Shown here: positions 12,056 to 25,572 of the stretch, piece after piece
How the letters are laid out: each line of letters opens with the position of its first letter
Position numbering within the stretch: position 1 is the stretch's first letter
Source of the DNA: Cristatella mucedo
Lineage: Eukaryota > Bryozoa > Phylactolaemata > Cristatellidae
Direction of reading: 5' to 3'
Assembly (NCBI GenBank): GCA_009760855.2
Contig: WPIO01000011.1
Span: 2,408,501 to 2,472,500, forward strand
Length of the DNA stretch: 64,000 nucleotides
The notes under the pieces: generated by a model
Databases searched by the model: none
What the model saw: the letters and a program-made list of their open reading frames with translations, nothing else
What the model was told of the DNA's origin: nothing
Made by a program: the position numbers and the translations under genes

Positions 12056-13462
12056 TGGGTAGAGTGTCTCTGCTTGTTTTGCTCGATCTTTCGGCAGCTT
12101 TTGATACGATCGATCACAAAGTTCTTCTAGAGCGCCTCTCATCTCGCCTGGGCATCACTGGCACTGCCCTGCAGTGGTTCAGGTCCTATCTCAGTGGGAG
12201 AGTATTGACGTGAATGGACAAAGATCATCTGAAGTACCTCTAAAATATGGAGTACCTCAGGGCTCTGTGCTAGGTCTGCTTCTTTTCACGGATTATACTC
12301 TGCCTCTTGCTGATGTGATTGCCAAGCACAATCTAGGCTTTCACTTCTATGCGGATGACACTTAGTTGTACCTTTGCTTTAATCCCTCCCAGCCTTCGAG
12401 CACCTCGAATTCTCTCAACTCACTTGCTGCATGCATTGATGACATCCGCATATAGATGGCAGCAAATTTTCTAAAACTAAATGACGATAAAACGAACTTA
12501 CTAGTTATGGGCAAACCCAGTGTGATTCACAAATTGGAAAGGCTGACGCTCAAAATTAGCTCTGCCAGCATATCTCCAGTTGAATCAGCTCGAAATCTAG
12601 GTGTCATATTCCAAAGCGACCTCTCGTTAGACGACCATATCAGCTCCACAGTCAAATCTGCCTATTTTCAGCTTCATAACATTGCTAAAATTCGGGCTTG
12701 TTTAGATAAGGATACCACGTCCAAGTTGGTCCATGTATTCGTGACATCCCGTCTCGACTTCTGCAACTCACTGCTTACTGGCCTACCGGCATGTGCGAAC
12801 AGGCGATTACAGCTGGAGCAAAGCTCTGCAGCTAGGCTTGTCTGTCGTGAGCGTTGCAGTTGCCACATTACTCCACATCTCGCCGACCTGCACTGGCTAC
12901 CAGTCAAACACCGGATCGACTTCAAGGTTTTGTCGCTCACTTTTAGGTCACTTCATTCTTTGGCCCCAGCCTATCTCTCAGATATACTCCCCCCCCCCCC
13001 CCCCGCCGTCAGGCCAAGCATCGTACCACCCACCCGCTTTCCAGAATCCAACAGTCTACAAATACCCCGTACAAACCTCAAATCCTTTGGAGACCGTGCA
13101 TTTAGTTCGTATGCTCCCAAAGCCTGGAACTGCCTTCCGACCTGCGTCAGAACATCCCCAGACCTGACCACATTTAAAAAGAACTTAAAAACACACCTAT
13201 TTAGGATAGCATTTAGTGGGTCCCTGTGATTCGTCCTTGATGTGCTTATTCGTACTGACACTGTGCATGCTGCCACTAACCACATTTGCATGCTGACCCT
13301 GTGCATGTCACTCCTAACCATGTTATTCATTTTGTTTGCTTATCAAGCATGATATTACTCACCATTCAATTGCATTTCCCTTTTTGCAGCAAATGTAAAG
13401 CGCCTAGAGAGAGATTGAGTTCTCAGAGGGCGCTTTATCGAGTGCATTGTTATTATCATTAA
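12056..13462 (+). mobile_element. LINE family A, plus-strand copy with frameshifts
   Basis: It carries '[18 protein letters not shown]', a frameshifted 'GVPQGSVLG' block and a broken YADD region ending in a stop, then an open frame at 12456-13229 from 'MAANFLKLNDDKTNLLVMGK' to 'FKKNLKTHLFRIAFSGSL'. A poly-C run at about 12990-13003 replaces part of the sister sequence. The 3' UTR hairpin tail and 'gttattatcatta' end are present. Confidence 0.9.
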
Positions 13463-13880
13463 TAACGAAGCCATTTTTCCTCGACATTCGTCAGACGCAC
13501 GGGGTCGTGAACAAGACACACAGTTGTCCGTGGTTGCCGGCAAGCAGAGGTCTTTCCGGGGCAGGGCAAATGCATGCAGCACATTCTTCCAGCTCGTTCG
13601 TTCGCTCAACCAGCCAATGCAGAGGGCAATTCCGGCACCGGAGGCCTCGGCTAGGGGTCAGTACTCACATCCAGGTCAAGCAGATCGCCCGTGGCCATGC
13701 GAGGCGGTTGAACTGGAGCACTCTGGCTAGGAGCAGCGTACGTCTGCGTTCGATGGGTCGCCCACGCTTTCGTCGGAACGGCGTATACTGGAAAATTTAA
13801 AACAAAACGGGAATGCCACGGCCTCAGAGCACCAACAGTGAGAGGAGGGCAGCAAAAAACAGCAGTGAAGAGATGCCAGC

Positions 13881-13882
<2 letters not shown>
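13463..13882. other. Non-coding, nothing recognised
   Basis: Several short frames on both strands have no motif that I can link to a family. Confidence 0.35.
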
Positions 13883-13939
<57 letters not shown>

Positions 13940-13946
13940 AGAGAGG
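13883..13946 (+). repeat. (GA)n microsatellite with G run
   Basis: About 24 GA units are followed by nine G and more GA. The RERERE and SLSLSL frames here are artefacts of the repeat. Confidence 0.97.
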
Positions 13947-15988
<2,042 letters not shown>

Positions 15989-18900
15989 TCAGAGCCAGGT
16001 ATGCACTCTGATGGGACTCCTGCGAGCACCACGATCACAGACTGCAGCTGATGCTACTCGCGAACGAAAGCGTGCTACCTCCTGCTGCAGCTGAGCGAGC
16101 GCGGCTGGCTGAGCTCGGCCATCCCATGCCGCCTCCAGCGCTGCTGCCGCCGTCGCCGACGACGACGAGAGCTGAGACACTGGCTGCTGCTGTTGCTGCC
16201 TCTGTCCGGCAGCGGCTTCCTCGAGCTGACGAACTCGCAGCCGAAGGCTCTCGTTCTCTTCCTGCAGACTCTGCACCTGCAGAGCGCGGCAACCAAACAG
16301 GTCAGCAATTACACTTGCCCTGTATGCCAGCTTACACGTGCAAGCGCAAAGATGCATCTTCTATTCCGCTCTCGCCTTGCTCACAGCCGCTCTGGTCACG
16401 CTCTCAGCTGCCATCAGCTTTGGCAGCTGCAGCACCTGCTGCTGCCACTACGACTGCTGCTGCAGGCATCTTAGCGCATGTCTGCCACACCAGTCACTCA
16501 CAGTACCTGCTGTTTCAGCTTGAGCAGCTGTTTCTGTGCCTCGGTCTCTTTGTCACTCTTGTCCAGGAAATTTCTGTAGGCAACGTCGAACGCCTGGCCA
16601 AGGGTGAGAATGATTTCCTCTGCCTAGACGGGAAAGTGCGTCAAGTGACCGATGGCAAGACAGAGATAAGGAAAAGCAAACTGGGAAAGCTGGACAGATG
16701 GATCGAGATCGACACAAGAGACGCCTGGCGACTGCTTGATGAAAGTCGGATGTTCCAGCGGTGGCAAGTGGTGGAACGGCCGTGACTAAGCAGCCGCAGC
16801 ACAAGCAGCAACATCAGCAGCACAAGCAGCGATGGCAGGAAGCAGATGACGGCAGGAAGCACGGTGGTCAGTGCCCTGTCTCATTTTCGGTCAAGCGTGC
16901 AAGTCTGCCTGAGCAGCACACAGCTGCCCCAATCATCAAAGGTGCCGCTCCTCGAGCTAGCGCATCGTCTTAGGTCAATCGGCTGCGGCCTGTCAGCTCG
17001 CGAGCAGGCCCTCACACGGCGTGGCCGGCAGGCCTGTGTCCAGTGCGTCTCTCGCTTCTCAAGCCGGGATGACCGCTAAGCGACCGCTGCTGTGACCAAC
17101 TCACACATCGCTCATTTCCCAGTACGTAGCACACGTGGCTGCCTTTCTCAGCATCTTTAGCAATGAAGGACAGGAGTTTCTTCTCCACTTTGTCGTCAGC
17201 GCAGTATGATATGCTCTGCAGAGGGAACTTGTAGTGGACTGCCTGCAAAAAGCAAAGCGTCAGATAAGAGCTCCATGACTCAACGAGAACAGCAAGACGC
17301 AGCGGGTGCTGCAGGTGATTTGCGAGTGGGTGGGGGACGGGCCCCCTGTAAGCCTGGCATCAGCGCAGATTCCCAAGCGGCAGCAGGGCGGGGGTGGAAA
17401 GGGGCTGCAGCATCCGATCGGGCGACAAGAAACAAGCTGGTGCATTAGGCAGGTCCCGAAGGCACTGGGTCACCACTCACTCGAGTTTTTGTTTATAAGA
17501 ACGGAGCGTTCGTCTGCCAAAGTAGAGACTAGTTCTTCTTGTTTCATAACCCTAATTACGGTGAAGTACTGCAGCATTATTTGCTACTGTGGCTATACAA
17601 TCACGCTAAGCAATTTTGATCTAAATTTATAATATTTTTGGAAAGTATTCTATAAATGAAGAATTAGCCCAAAAATTATTAAATATTTTCTTATTTCATT
17701 ACACGCTTTTTAAGCTCGCAAAATGTTGCCACTCTGGTTAGTAATGACACTAATAATAATAAGTCTTGTATAGCACCGCTCTGGTTAGTAATGACACTGA
17801 TAATAATAAGTCTTGTATAGCACCCTAAGACATCAAATCTCAATTCAGGTGCTTTACAACTGACTTCAAGGGAAGCAATAACATATTCAGGTGCTTTATG
17901 ACTGACTTCAAAGGAAGCAGTAACCAAGAACTAACGACAAGAAAGGTATCCAGCATAGATGAGCAATAAGCACAAGTGAACGAAAAGGCAATCTGGGCCA
18001 CCGGTCAGTACAATCTGGGCCAACGGTCAATACTATCCCAGGTTAGTAACCGGCACAGGTAAGCATGCAAAGCATACAAGAACAAAATAGACAAGTTCCT
18101 AGAGGGGCGAAAGCGAAGTTGAGCAGAGCACGAACATCTTTAGCTAAGAAGACTTGAATACAACAAAGTCATCACAGTATGTAATAGAGGCCGGAAGCTA
18201 GTTCTTGACTTCCGGTGCATGCAGCCAACCGAAGGCCCACACATCGAAAGACTTCGACTAAATACGAGGCGATGGCAAGAAGACTAGCTGCTTTGGAGCG
18301 TGTGACAGGAGACCACACTGGCATAGCAAAGCAGTCGGATGGGTAGGCTAGTGCATGAAGCCTATGAAGTGACCTATAAACGAAGCGACCTATGTATAGG
18401 CCAGAGAGAAGATCTTAAGTCGATTCGATGGTTGATGGTGAGCCAATGCAGCACAGACAGAAGTGGAGTGATGCTGCAGCTATGCCGCTGACGGCACATC
18501 GCACGAACTGCTGAGTTTTCACCAGTTTCGGACGGTAACAAATAGCACAGGCCAGAAGTGATTAAGGAAAGGGATCTACAACCTTTTACGCATGATGTCA
18601 CAGACACTTTGACTAGTTTGGCCCGAGAACACCTGTCTGAGCTACCGAACTGAGCTTACTCGGCTGATGCCACAGCACCTGCTTCAGCCAACATAGACAG
18701 GCTAGCGGCTAATATGACCGTCTCTTGGACCAGCAGGGTTTGGGTGCTGTGGGATGGCTTCCACTCATCCAATCAAATCAAAGACCTGCTAAGGTTCCTC
18801 TTTGCAGCGTCTATTTGTCTGCTTGCCCGTAAGTGCAAGCCACCGGCTGGGCCTTTGCCCGATTGCCCAGACCCGATGGCCCAGACCTGATGGCCCAGAC

Positions 18901-21900
18901 CCGATGGCCCGGACCCGATGGCCCAGACCTGATGGCCCAGACCCGATGGCCCAGACCCGATGGCCCAGACCTGATGCCCAGACCTGATGGCCCGGACCCG
19001 ATGGCCCAGACCCGATGGCCCAGACCCGATGGCCCAGACCTGATGGCCCAGACCCGATGGCCCAGACCCGATGGCCCAGACCTGATGGCCCAGACCTGAT
19101 GGCCCGGACCCGATGGCCCAGACCCGATGGCCCAGACCCGATGGCCCAGACCTGATGGCCCAGACCCGATGGCCCAGACCCGATGGCCCAGACTGCTCGA
19201 GCTTCTTGATCCACGTCCACGTGGGTTCGAGTCCTGCAGCAGGCAGCAATAAAGAAAGACTCGCCGACTCGCTGCAGAAGGAGGCGTAAAACCTCAAGCT
19301 CTTCTACTGCTACAAAAATATGTAAACGAGGCTAACTTTAACTTGCTGCTCTTCACTTTTACTATACTGTTACGCCCACATTCTCCGAGCATTCTCCTAG
19401 TAAATGCAGGCTATGCTCAATAGGTGCTCGAATCTGGTGGCCCGAATAAAATTCGGCCACCGGTTCTGTCATGCCCCAATTCACGATTCTCCTTCCGTTT
19501 TCCAACCCTGCTATCAGGGCAGTGGCTGAATCGGACAAGTCTGGAAAGAGACAACTGTCTGCCTCCTGTGTTGGCATTGCATCACCGGCATTTGATCGAA
19601 CAGCGGTCGACTTTTACCATGTAGCTACCGAGTTTTCGAGAGCGCGTGACAGCGCGTGACGACGTCATCCTCTTTACGGTTAATTGAGCTGAGCGCAGCC
19701 TATTGATGGCCGGAATTAGCCAATCTGACCTTCGTCTTCGGATCCTGAATGGCAATTCCGTTCAGACCGACGACCATTTCCACCTTTGGCGTCGACCGCT
19801 GGCCCGTAGCAGCCTTTCTTGCTTGCTTCTCCAGCTGAAAGCAGCGATCATGCGCGCGATCAGCGTGAGCAAACGAAATGCACCTCGATGGATCATCGAG
19901 GATACAGGTATCTAATGTAAACAATGTGCCTGAGCGCGTGCCCCACTGTGACTGCAAGAATCACCCGTAGGCAAGCTGTGCCGTCAGCTGCCCAGACTTC
20001 GGGTGGCCCAGCGTGGTCGTGATTCCTTGCTCATTGGAAAGTGAGTGCTGGAGACCGGCAGAGGTCTGAGACTGAGAAGCACACAGATCGATCAGCAGAC
20101 AAAGACACAGGGAGACACACAGAGAGATCAAGAGGGAACGGCTAGCCGAGACACAGACTGACTAATCTCTGACGGACGAACTGCAGCCTGCAGCAGCGGG
20201 GCCAGAAAAGCAGGCCGCAGGGGCCCCATCGAGCAAGTCAGGCGGAAGAGTCTGATATCGTCCCATATGCTATGCCTGTCTAGCAGCTTGCACTAGCAGC
20301 GTCCACTTCTGTCAGCATGCAGCCGATGGCGTTCTATACACTGGGGGGATAAGGGGGGAGGCATTTTGCCCCCTTCAGCCGGGCGGTGCTGCTGGCAGGG
20401 CAAGATCAACGTTCAGCCCTCTCTACTTATAAGAGTTTGTGGCCAGGCCCCCTGCTCTGCACAGTAGAGCAGATCGTCGAGATGCGCAGGCAGCTCGCAA
20501 GCGGCGATCGATTGACAACAGCCTTGACCTTGACCGATGGTGAGCGGCCTTGACCTTCATCGATGCTCAGCGGCCTTGGCGGTTGGCCGGCATCGAGTGT
20601 ACCCTTAGGCACCGATGATTATACACCTCACGAGCCTGAAATAAGCACTTTTCAGTCAACTGATGCAGGCACCATTTTACCACGAAACCCATCCTGTCAT
20701 AGCACTTTCTTGCTGTCCAATTGCTCTCTCTCACTAGCCCTAGTGAGGCTTGGCTTTGGCTGGATTCGCAAGCAAGCCCAGCGGCGTGCCACCCCCTTAG
20801 AATAAGCACAGTTTTGCTATGCAAACACGCTGTCGCCTCCGGATGCAGCTAGGCGTCAGTCGATGGGAAACTCACCACCAATGGAAAGCAAGCACGGCCA
20901 GAGAGGTTGTTGCCAAAAGCGCGATGCATGCGACTGTCTATGCCGAGCGACACGAAGCGACGAAGCCGGCATGTAACACTGACCTTGACCTTCGCAGTCG
21001 CCTCCTTCACTGCATCCATTCCTTTAGGCTCGGCCACCTCGTGAGTTCCATAAAACTGCACGGAAGAAACGATGCGCATGTGGAATTCTGCCTATTTCAA
21101 TGGCTTTACTGTGACTCGAGCACGTGACAGTGGCAAGCTATATTTGTCCTACACTGGTATTAGCAACGGCAGTACTTGCCGTCAAAAAAAGTGGGTTGGA
21201 GAGACAATCAGAGGAGAGAGAGCGCCAATCGTAGCCATGCCTTGGTCGCAGTCATGAATCCCTCTGAAGCTGTCGAGGTTTGAAAGCCTCACATACGGGT
21301 GTATAATAAACGACAGGACGATCAGTCAGTATCAGGTGACTGTAGAACTGCAGCAGGCAGGCAGTCAGTCTGCTTAACAGAAAATGGCCCACCGACAGAG
21401 CTGGATTGAACGATCAGCACGATTCCCTGCAGAGCTCCGGGTGAGAAGAGCACTGCAGCAAGGGGGGACAATGCTCCGAGAAGCTGCTGGGATGCTGCAC
21501 TGGGAACATCGAGTCAATCTCTCAGAGCCCTGGTAGCATCCCCGGGTCTTAGCCCAGGAGTGAAGATGCTCGCTCTCACACGACCCAGGTCACGTGGATT
21601 CGAGCTCTGCACTGGGCGGCAACCCTTCATCGTCCACTGCAAGCGTAGAGGTGATAGCCGTAAAGGCTCTATCTGCTGCTACATGAATGCAGCTGCTGCA
21701 TCCGGCAAATGCTCAGCTCAGCAGATTCCCAAATAGCATTTTATGCCGAAAGTCTGCCAGGTAAGGGGATGCCTGGTACTGCCTCATTCACAACTTCTCG
21801 TCGTCAGTGCACAAGAGCGGCGATATGTACAGCACGGCCGAATGCACATCGTGACTGCTGAAGCGCCGGCAGCAGCAGCAGGGGCGGAAGCACACGGTGC

Positions 21901-23019
21901 TCGGGCCTCGGTGCTCAGCCTCGGTGCTTGCGTTTTTGGGACCGGCAGACAGGAAGAGCCCGAGTCAGGATCCGTGGGAACCCAGCGAGCACGGCAGCTT
22001 CCTGCCTTGCACGTGATCGGTCTGCATCAGAACCGAGTGAGCCGCTGACTTGGTGGTGGACAGACAGCGGTGCTACCTGCACCCGATGAGCGACGGCCGC
22101 ACCATTTCCCCACATCAGAAAGACAGGATCATTATTATTACTATTATTAATGTTAATACTAGAGCACACAATACTCTGCCAATCGAGAAAAGAAAATGAG
22201 GAAAATCAAAGACTTGAGCTAAACTGTTGCAGATGGAAAAGTTTGTCAAAATATCTCTAAAGAATAAGAGAGAAAATGAGCCAAGGGAGAAGTGAGAGAG
22301 AGCAGAGCGAGAGCAGAGCGAGAGTCACGGGCCTCAGGCTTGGTTGCAGGAGGCTGCAGGCCTCACACGCCTCAAGCAGGGCCTGGCGCTAGCCTGACCG
22401 ACCGACTTCGTGGACTAGTCGCGAGTACCAAATTGACACCGTGCCGTGCAGCTTCGGTTCTAAGTGGTGAAAGGTGAGTTCCGAAAGGTTAAAGGAAACT
22501 CGCCAAAACCAGAGGGCCAGACGAACTCCGGCGGTCAAAGAGCAGGCAGGTCAGAGCCAGCGCCGGTCGAAAGCCGTAGTGGACATATGCCGGGGAGACG
22601 GGTAATGAAAAACCGAGAGCCACGGCTCTAGCCGAGATTCGAGCAGCGTCTCGGTGGTGCAGCAGGCGGCGCCGAAATTCGCCCACCGCAGCTAGCGAGC
22701 GCTTCCAGCACTGCCAGATCCCAGCCCATCCCATCCCACCCTGCCGCTGCCATCACCTCTCAGGCAAGCAGTTAGCGTCGGCTGCCCAACCTCTCCAAAG
22801 TGCACGACTGACCTTTACTTGATAGGTGACACCGCTGGTGAGGGCGTCCGGCGGATGAGGCCACTGTTTATTCTCTGCAGCGAATGACAGATAGTCGCAG
22901 GGGAGGGAAGGGGGGGGGAGGGAGGGAGGGAAGTTATCCGACCGCTCGTTGCACGCGTTCGCCAGCAGGCAAAGCGAGAGCGCATGCCGGCCGCGAGACT
23001 CACTTTGGCCAAACGACAT
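15989..23019 (-). CDS. GULP1: GULP1/CED-6-like engulfment adaptor, 7 exons
   Basis: Exons 23019-23004, 22874-22813, 21055-20984, 19834-19730, 17242-17105, 16623-16507 and 16276-15989 join without a frame break into 265 aa. GULP/CED-6 proteins bind NPxY motifs of engulfment receptors (CED-1/LRP1/MEGF10 type) in the cytoplasm and promote uptake of apoptotic cells. Visible: start 'MSFGQ', then 'NKQWPHPPDAL', the PTB strand 'FYGTHEVAEPKGMDAVKEA', 'TPKVEMVVGLNGIAIQDPKT', 'QSISYCADDKVEKKLLSFIA', 'HVCYVLGNERC', and the PTB C-terminal helix 'EEIILTLGQAFDVAYRNFL'. A coiled coil ('VQSLQEENESLRLRVRQLEE') follows, as in GULP1. The last part is Gln/Ala-rich and ends at a TGA. At 265 aa it is shorter than human GULP1 (about 304), so a further 3' exon is possible. 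Several donors read AAG|GTCAG. Confidence 0.9.
17732..17825 (-). repeat. 47-bp tandem duplication in GULP intron
   Basis: Two copies of a 47-base unit starting 'ctctggttagtaatgacact' and containing an AAT-rich LINE-like tail 'aataataagtcttgtatag'. They lie at the tail end of the minus-strand LINE remnant that continues to 18.6 kb. Confidence 0.85.
17740..18640 (-). mobile_element. Degraded LINE (third type) in GULP intron
   Basis: On the minus strand 'NSAVRAMCRQRHSCSITPLL' and 'LHWLTINHRID' match the LINE RT C-terminal signature (NSAARL...HITPLL..LHWLPV..RI). The tail near 17.75-17.87 kb has a CTTTAC/AAT-rich end. Divergence from family A suggests an older family. Confidence 0.7.
18855..19194 (+). 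repeat. 14-bp minisatellite in GULP intron
   Basis: About 24 head-to-tail copies of 'gatggcccagaccc', with the last base C or T and an occasional cggacc variant; one unit near 18975 is one base short. Because 14 is not a multiple of three, every frame stays open in a 14-residue Gly/Pro-like periodicity. Those frames are not genes. Confidence 0.97.
19195..19320 (+). repeat. tRNA-derived SINE (family 2)
   Basis: 'gtgggttcgagtcctgcagc' carries a Pol III B-box (GGTTCGAGTCC). It is followed by a body, 'caggcagcaataaag' through 'cttctactgctacaaaaata', shared with copies at 21.6, 37.6 and 39.4 kb. The A-box side has been replaced by the minisatellite. Confidence 0.65.
21545..21700 (+). repeat. tRNA-derived SINE (family 2)
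   Basis: An A-box-like 'tagcccaggagtgaagatgc' is followed about 40 bases later by a B-box-like 'tggattcgagctctgc', then the family body with 'gaggtgatagccgtaaaggc' and 'tctgctgctacatgaa'. It lies inside a GULP-like intron in the antisense orientation. Confidence 0.65.
22145..22313 (+). repeat. Dispersed repeat, copy 1 (about 165 bp)
   Basis: From 'tgttaatactagagcacac' to the GA-rich 'agagcagagcgagag' it is nearly identical to 47253-47420. Both copies follow ATT repeats and precede GA-rich sequence. Confidence 0.9.
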
Positions 23020-23300
23020 GGCGCGAGCGACAGGTGGCTGCGGCGGCGACGACGACGGTCCCTCGAGGCGGCGGCGGCGGCGGCGGCGGCGGCTTGAGAC
23101 GAGAGAGCAGCTGCGACCACGAGGCCGCGAGGCGACCGAGTTCTGGCCGGCGGAGAACTGGCCTCGAGTCGGCGCCGGATTCAGACGTGGCTGCTGCGAA
23201 TCGAGCTCAGTCGGTCAGTTTGAAGAACTAGCGCAGCGACGCACGAACAACAGAACACGCGCGTCTTCCGTCGTCCGAGCTCTCGGACGCCGCGCGCGGG
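23020..23300 (-). promoter_or_regulatory. GC-rich 5' region of GULP-like gene
   Basis: Just upstream of the ATG at 23019 is a CpG-rich stretch with a (GGC)n run at 23067-23093 (GCC on the sense strand). This is a likely 5' UTR or promoter. No TATA box was evident. Confidence 0.5.
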
Positions 23301-25030
23301 CGTAGGCGGCGATGCGCGAACCTAGAAAGTCCATTGCGGACCAGGCAGACACTCCACAATCAAGCAGCGGTAAACCTGTCGCGACAGGATTTTCCAACGC
23401 CTGCACGAACTCTAGCCGCGGCGGCGCGTTCTCGGCGGTTTGAGAGCGAGCTGTGGATTACGCTTCCGCTGCCGCACTACGGCGCAGGCGAAACCACCGA
23501 CAATGCGCTCGTTTCAAATTTTCAAAGAAGGATGAGACACTCTCAGTGATGCATAAGCGGGTTACCTGGCGGTAATAACGTGAGCTGGGTCCTGTGCAGG
23601 TCGTGGGCAGTAGCGGATGGCGAGCGGCCTCGTGGGGCGGTGCCCACGACGGACCCAGAAGGGGGCGGAGTGCGGCCTCGACACAATCGGTTCGACGTCT
23701 TCCGGGTTCAAGCCCGGACCGAAGGTCAGTCAAAGCAGGTTGGCCCAGCCACGCCGGCTGCGTAGTAGTCTACGAGCTCTGCACTTCCTGTTCCTGACAC
23801 GCCGTCGCTCAACATCTTTTATATATTTTTAAATATCAACAGCTTTTTTTCATTCTCTTCAACTCGCTGGAACGGAGGCCAGTTGGTCATACCTAGGTAC
23901 TTGTGTGGGCTTGCTATTGACCTCACGTGGTTCCGCCCCCAGCCGACGTTCCGTCCGCCCAATGGGCGCGCTTCTTGCCGGCACGTGACGTGTTCCTTGT
24001 AGCTCAATTAACTTTCCGCCCGTGCGTCAGCCTGTACGCACACTATCCAACCTTCTCTCATATCACCACGTGCTCCGGAGGAGCGCGCGCGACGGCTACT
24101 ACATCAGTGCGTACGCTCGCTCGCTTGTGTTGCCAGTATGCGATACAATACAGCCGTCGTCGATGGCGCAACAACTAGCTCGATGGGGTGCTTTGCCCTG
24201 CGCCGCGCCGCCATCGCGCGCCCACGAGCCCCTACGTTTGCAGGGATGGCCACACCCCGAGCTTGCGGACTGCTATGCGAGGCATGTCAAGGTCACATTC
24301 GCGATACAGAGCGGCTTAGAAAGGCATACGATTGCCAAAGAATCGCAGAACTGACTCTTGAATTGACAACGATTTGCACTGAATCGCGTCCAGCTCGCGG
24401 AGCATTGTCAGACGTTCACGCGCCGAGATACTGCCCACCAAGCGTCGTCACTCGCAGCTAAAGCCAAGAGGCGATAGCGGTTGCCTCGAGGATAGCCGCG
24501 GCTCTACGCTGCAGCGCACGCACCGCGCGCGTTGCAGCGTAGAGCCGCCGCCTCCTCTTCTCTAGCCGTTCCTATCGGTTGCTGCAGCGGTTGGGTTGCT
24601 CGGCCGCGAGGTCTCCGCTTGCGTGCGATCGGCGAGCGGCGGAACTACTGAGTCGGGGGGGGGGCAAATTATAAATTATCTTAAATTATATTTGTAATGC
24701 TGCAGTAAGTGGGGGAATCGCATGTACTCGATCGCCCGCTCTTATTCAACTACAGAGTACTCTATCGCTATGTACAAGCGATCGCCAATCGCTATCGGGG
24801 CGGGGAGGATTCGGAAATCCTGCTCTTAGTCGATCTCTCGCGAGGGCGGCTACGCCAAGGAGCGATAGGCGCGTACGCTGCAAACACCCGAGAGGACATT
24901 GTGGAGACGCTCAGTTCTTGGGTGAAGAGGAACTAGTGGTTCCTTCTCTGCACGAACAGTTGATCGGCTGATCTTTCGTCTTAATAGGGGTTCGAAGAGG
25001 GGATCTCCGCCCTTTAATCCTGTCGCCGAC
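23301..25030. other. CpG-rich intergenic region
   Basis: The composition stays CpG-rich to about 24.65 kb. Short frames such as 24138-24461 (plus), with a CxxC pair ('CGLLCEACQ'), have no family match that I recognise. A 16-bp-arm hairpin lies at 24498-24548, and a G run at 24656-24664. Confidence 0.4.
24498..24548. repeat. GC-rich inverted repeat
   Basis: Arms 24498-24513 and 24533-24548 ('ggctctacgctgca' against 'tgcagcgtagagcc') are perfect complements with a 19-base GC-rich loop. Confidence 0.9.
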
Positions 25031-25036
25031 GTAAAC

Positions 25037-25165
25037 CGAGCTGGTGTGGTCCAGCGGTTAAGGTGCTCGCCCGGACCGAGGTCTGGCCGAGGTCTTGGGC
25101 TCGAGCCCCGAGGCATGTGAAGCGTCTAAATAGAGATTAAGTTTTCTCAGAGTACAATAGCAATG
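25037..25165 (+). repeat. tRNA-derived SINE (family 1) with LINE-like tail
   Basis: The tRNA-like head has A-box 'tggtccagcggttaag' and B-box 'gggctcgagcccc'. The tail 'gaagcgtctaaatagagatt' plus 'aagttttctcagagt' resembles the LINE family A 3' end (aaagcgcctagagagagattgagttctc type). It is too degenerate and tail-fused to be a functional tRNA gene. Confidence 0.8.
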
Positions 25166-25354
25166 AGTTATATTTTTTTATTTCTTATAAAGCAAGCTTC
25201 GAACGCAGCTTCTGCTATCTGACCTTGGTGGATCCTATCGACTCGTCCGTTTGGAAAAGGTGCTCGCTTCCGCGAATACCTAACGACCTGAAATACTCTT
25301 TTGCAGTTCAGTCTGCTGAAACTAAATAGGGAGTTAATGATTAAAATATCTCAT

Positions 25355-25540
25355 AATAACACACCTGATAAAGCGCCCTCAGAGAACTCCATCTATTTCT
25401 AGGCGCTTTACATTTGCTTCAAAGGAAACAGTATCGAATGGTAAGTGTTATCATGCCTGATAAACAACATGAATAACATGGTTATGGGGTGACATGCACA
25501 GGGTCAGCATGCAAGTGTGGTTAGAGGCAGCAAATTATAA
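25355..25540 (-). mobile_element. LINE family A 3' UTR fragment
   Basis: 'gataaagcgccctcagagaa' followed by 'ctaggcgctttacatttgc' and 'gaataacatggttatggggt' is the family A tail read in reverse. No coding part remains. Confidence 0.85.
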
Positions 25541-25572
25541 CGGCAGCCTCAGAGCCACCTTCGAAGCCTCGT

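Noticed and set aside
18855-19194. CRISPR-like array
   Set aside because: Contiguous 14-bp units with no unique spacers, in an animal genome.
18773-19297. Gly-Pro-rich, collagen-like reading frames
   Set aside because: Come from the 14-bp minisatellite, which leaves all frames open; it lies in an intron of the GULP-like gene.
24138-24461. Small CxxC protein gene on the plus strand
   Set aside because: Only one CxxC pair and no wider family pattern; the CpG-rich sequence keeps several frames open by chance.
25037-25115. A functional tRNA gene
   Set aside because: A- and B-box words are present, but the cloverleaf is incomplete and a LINE-like tail is fused; other copies show the same structure, so it is a SINE.
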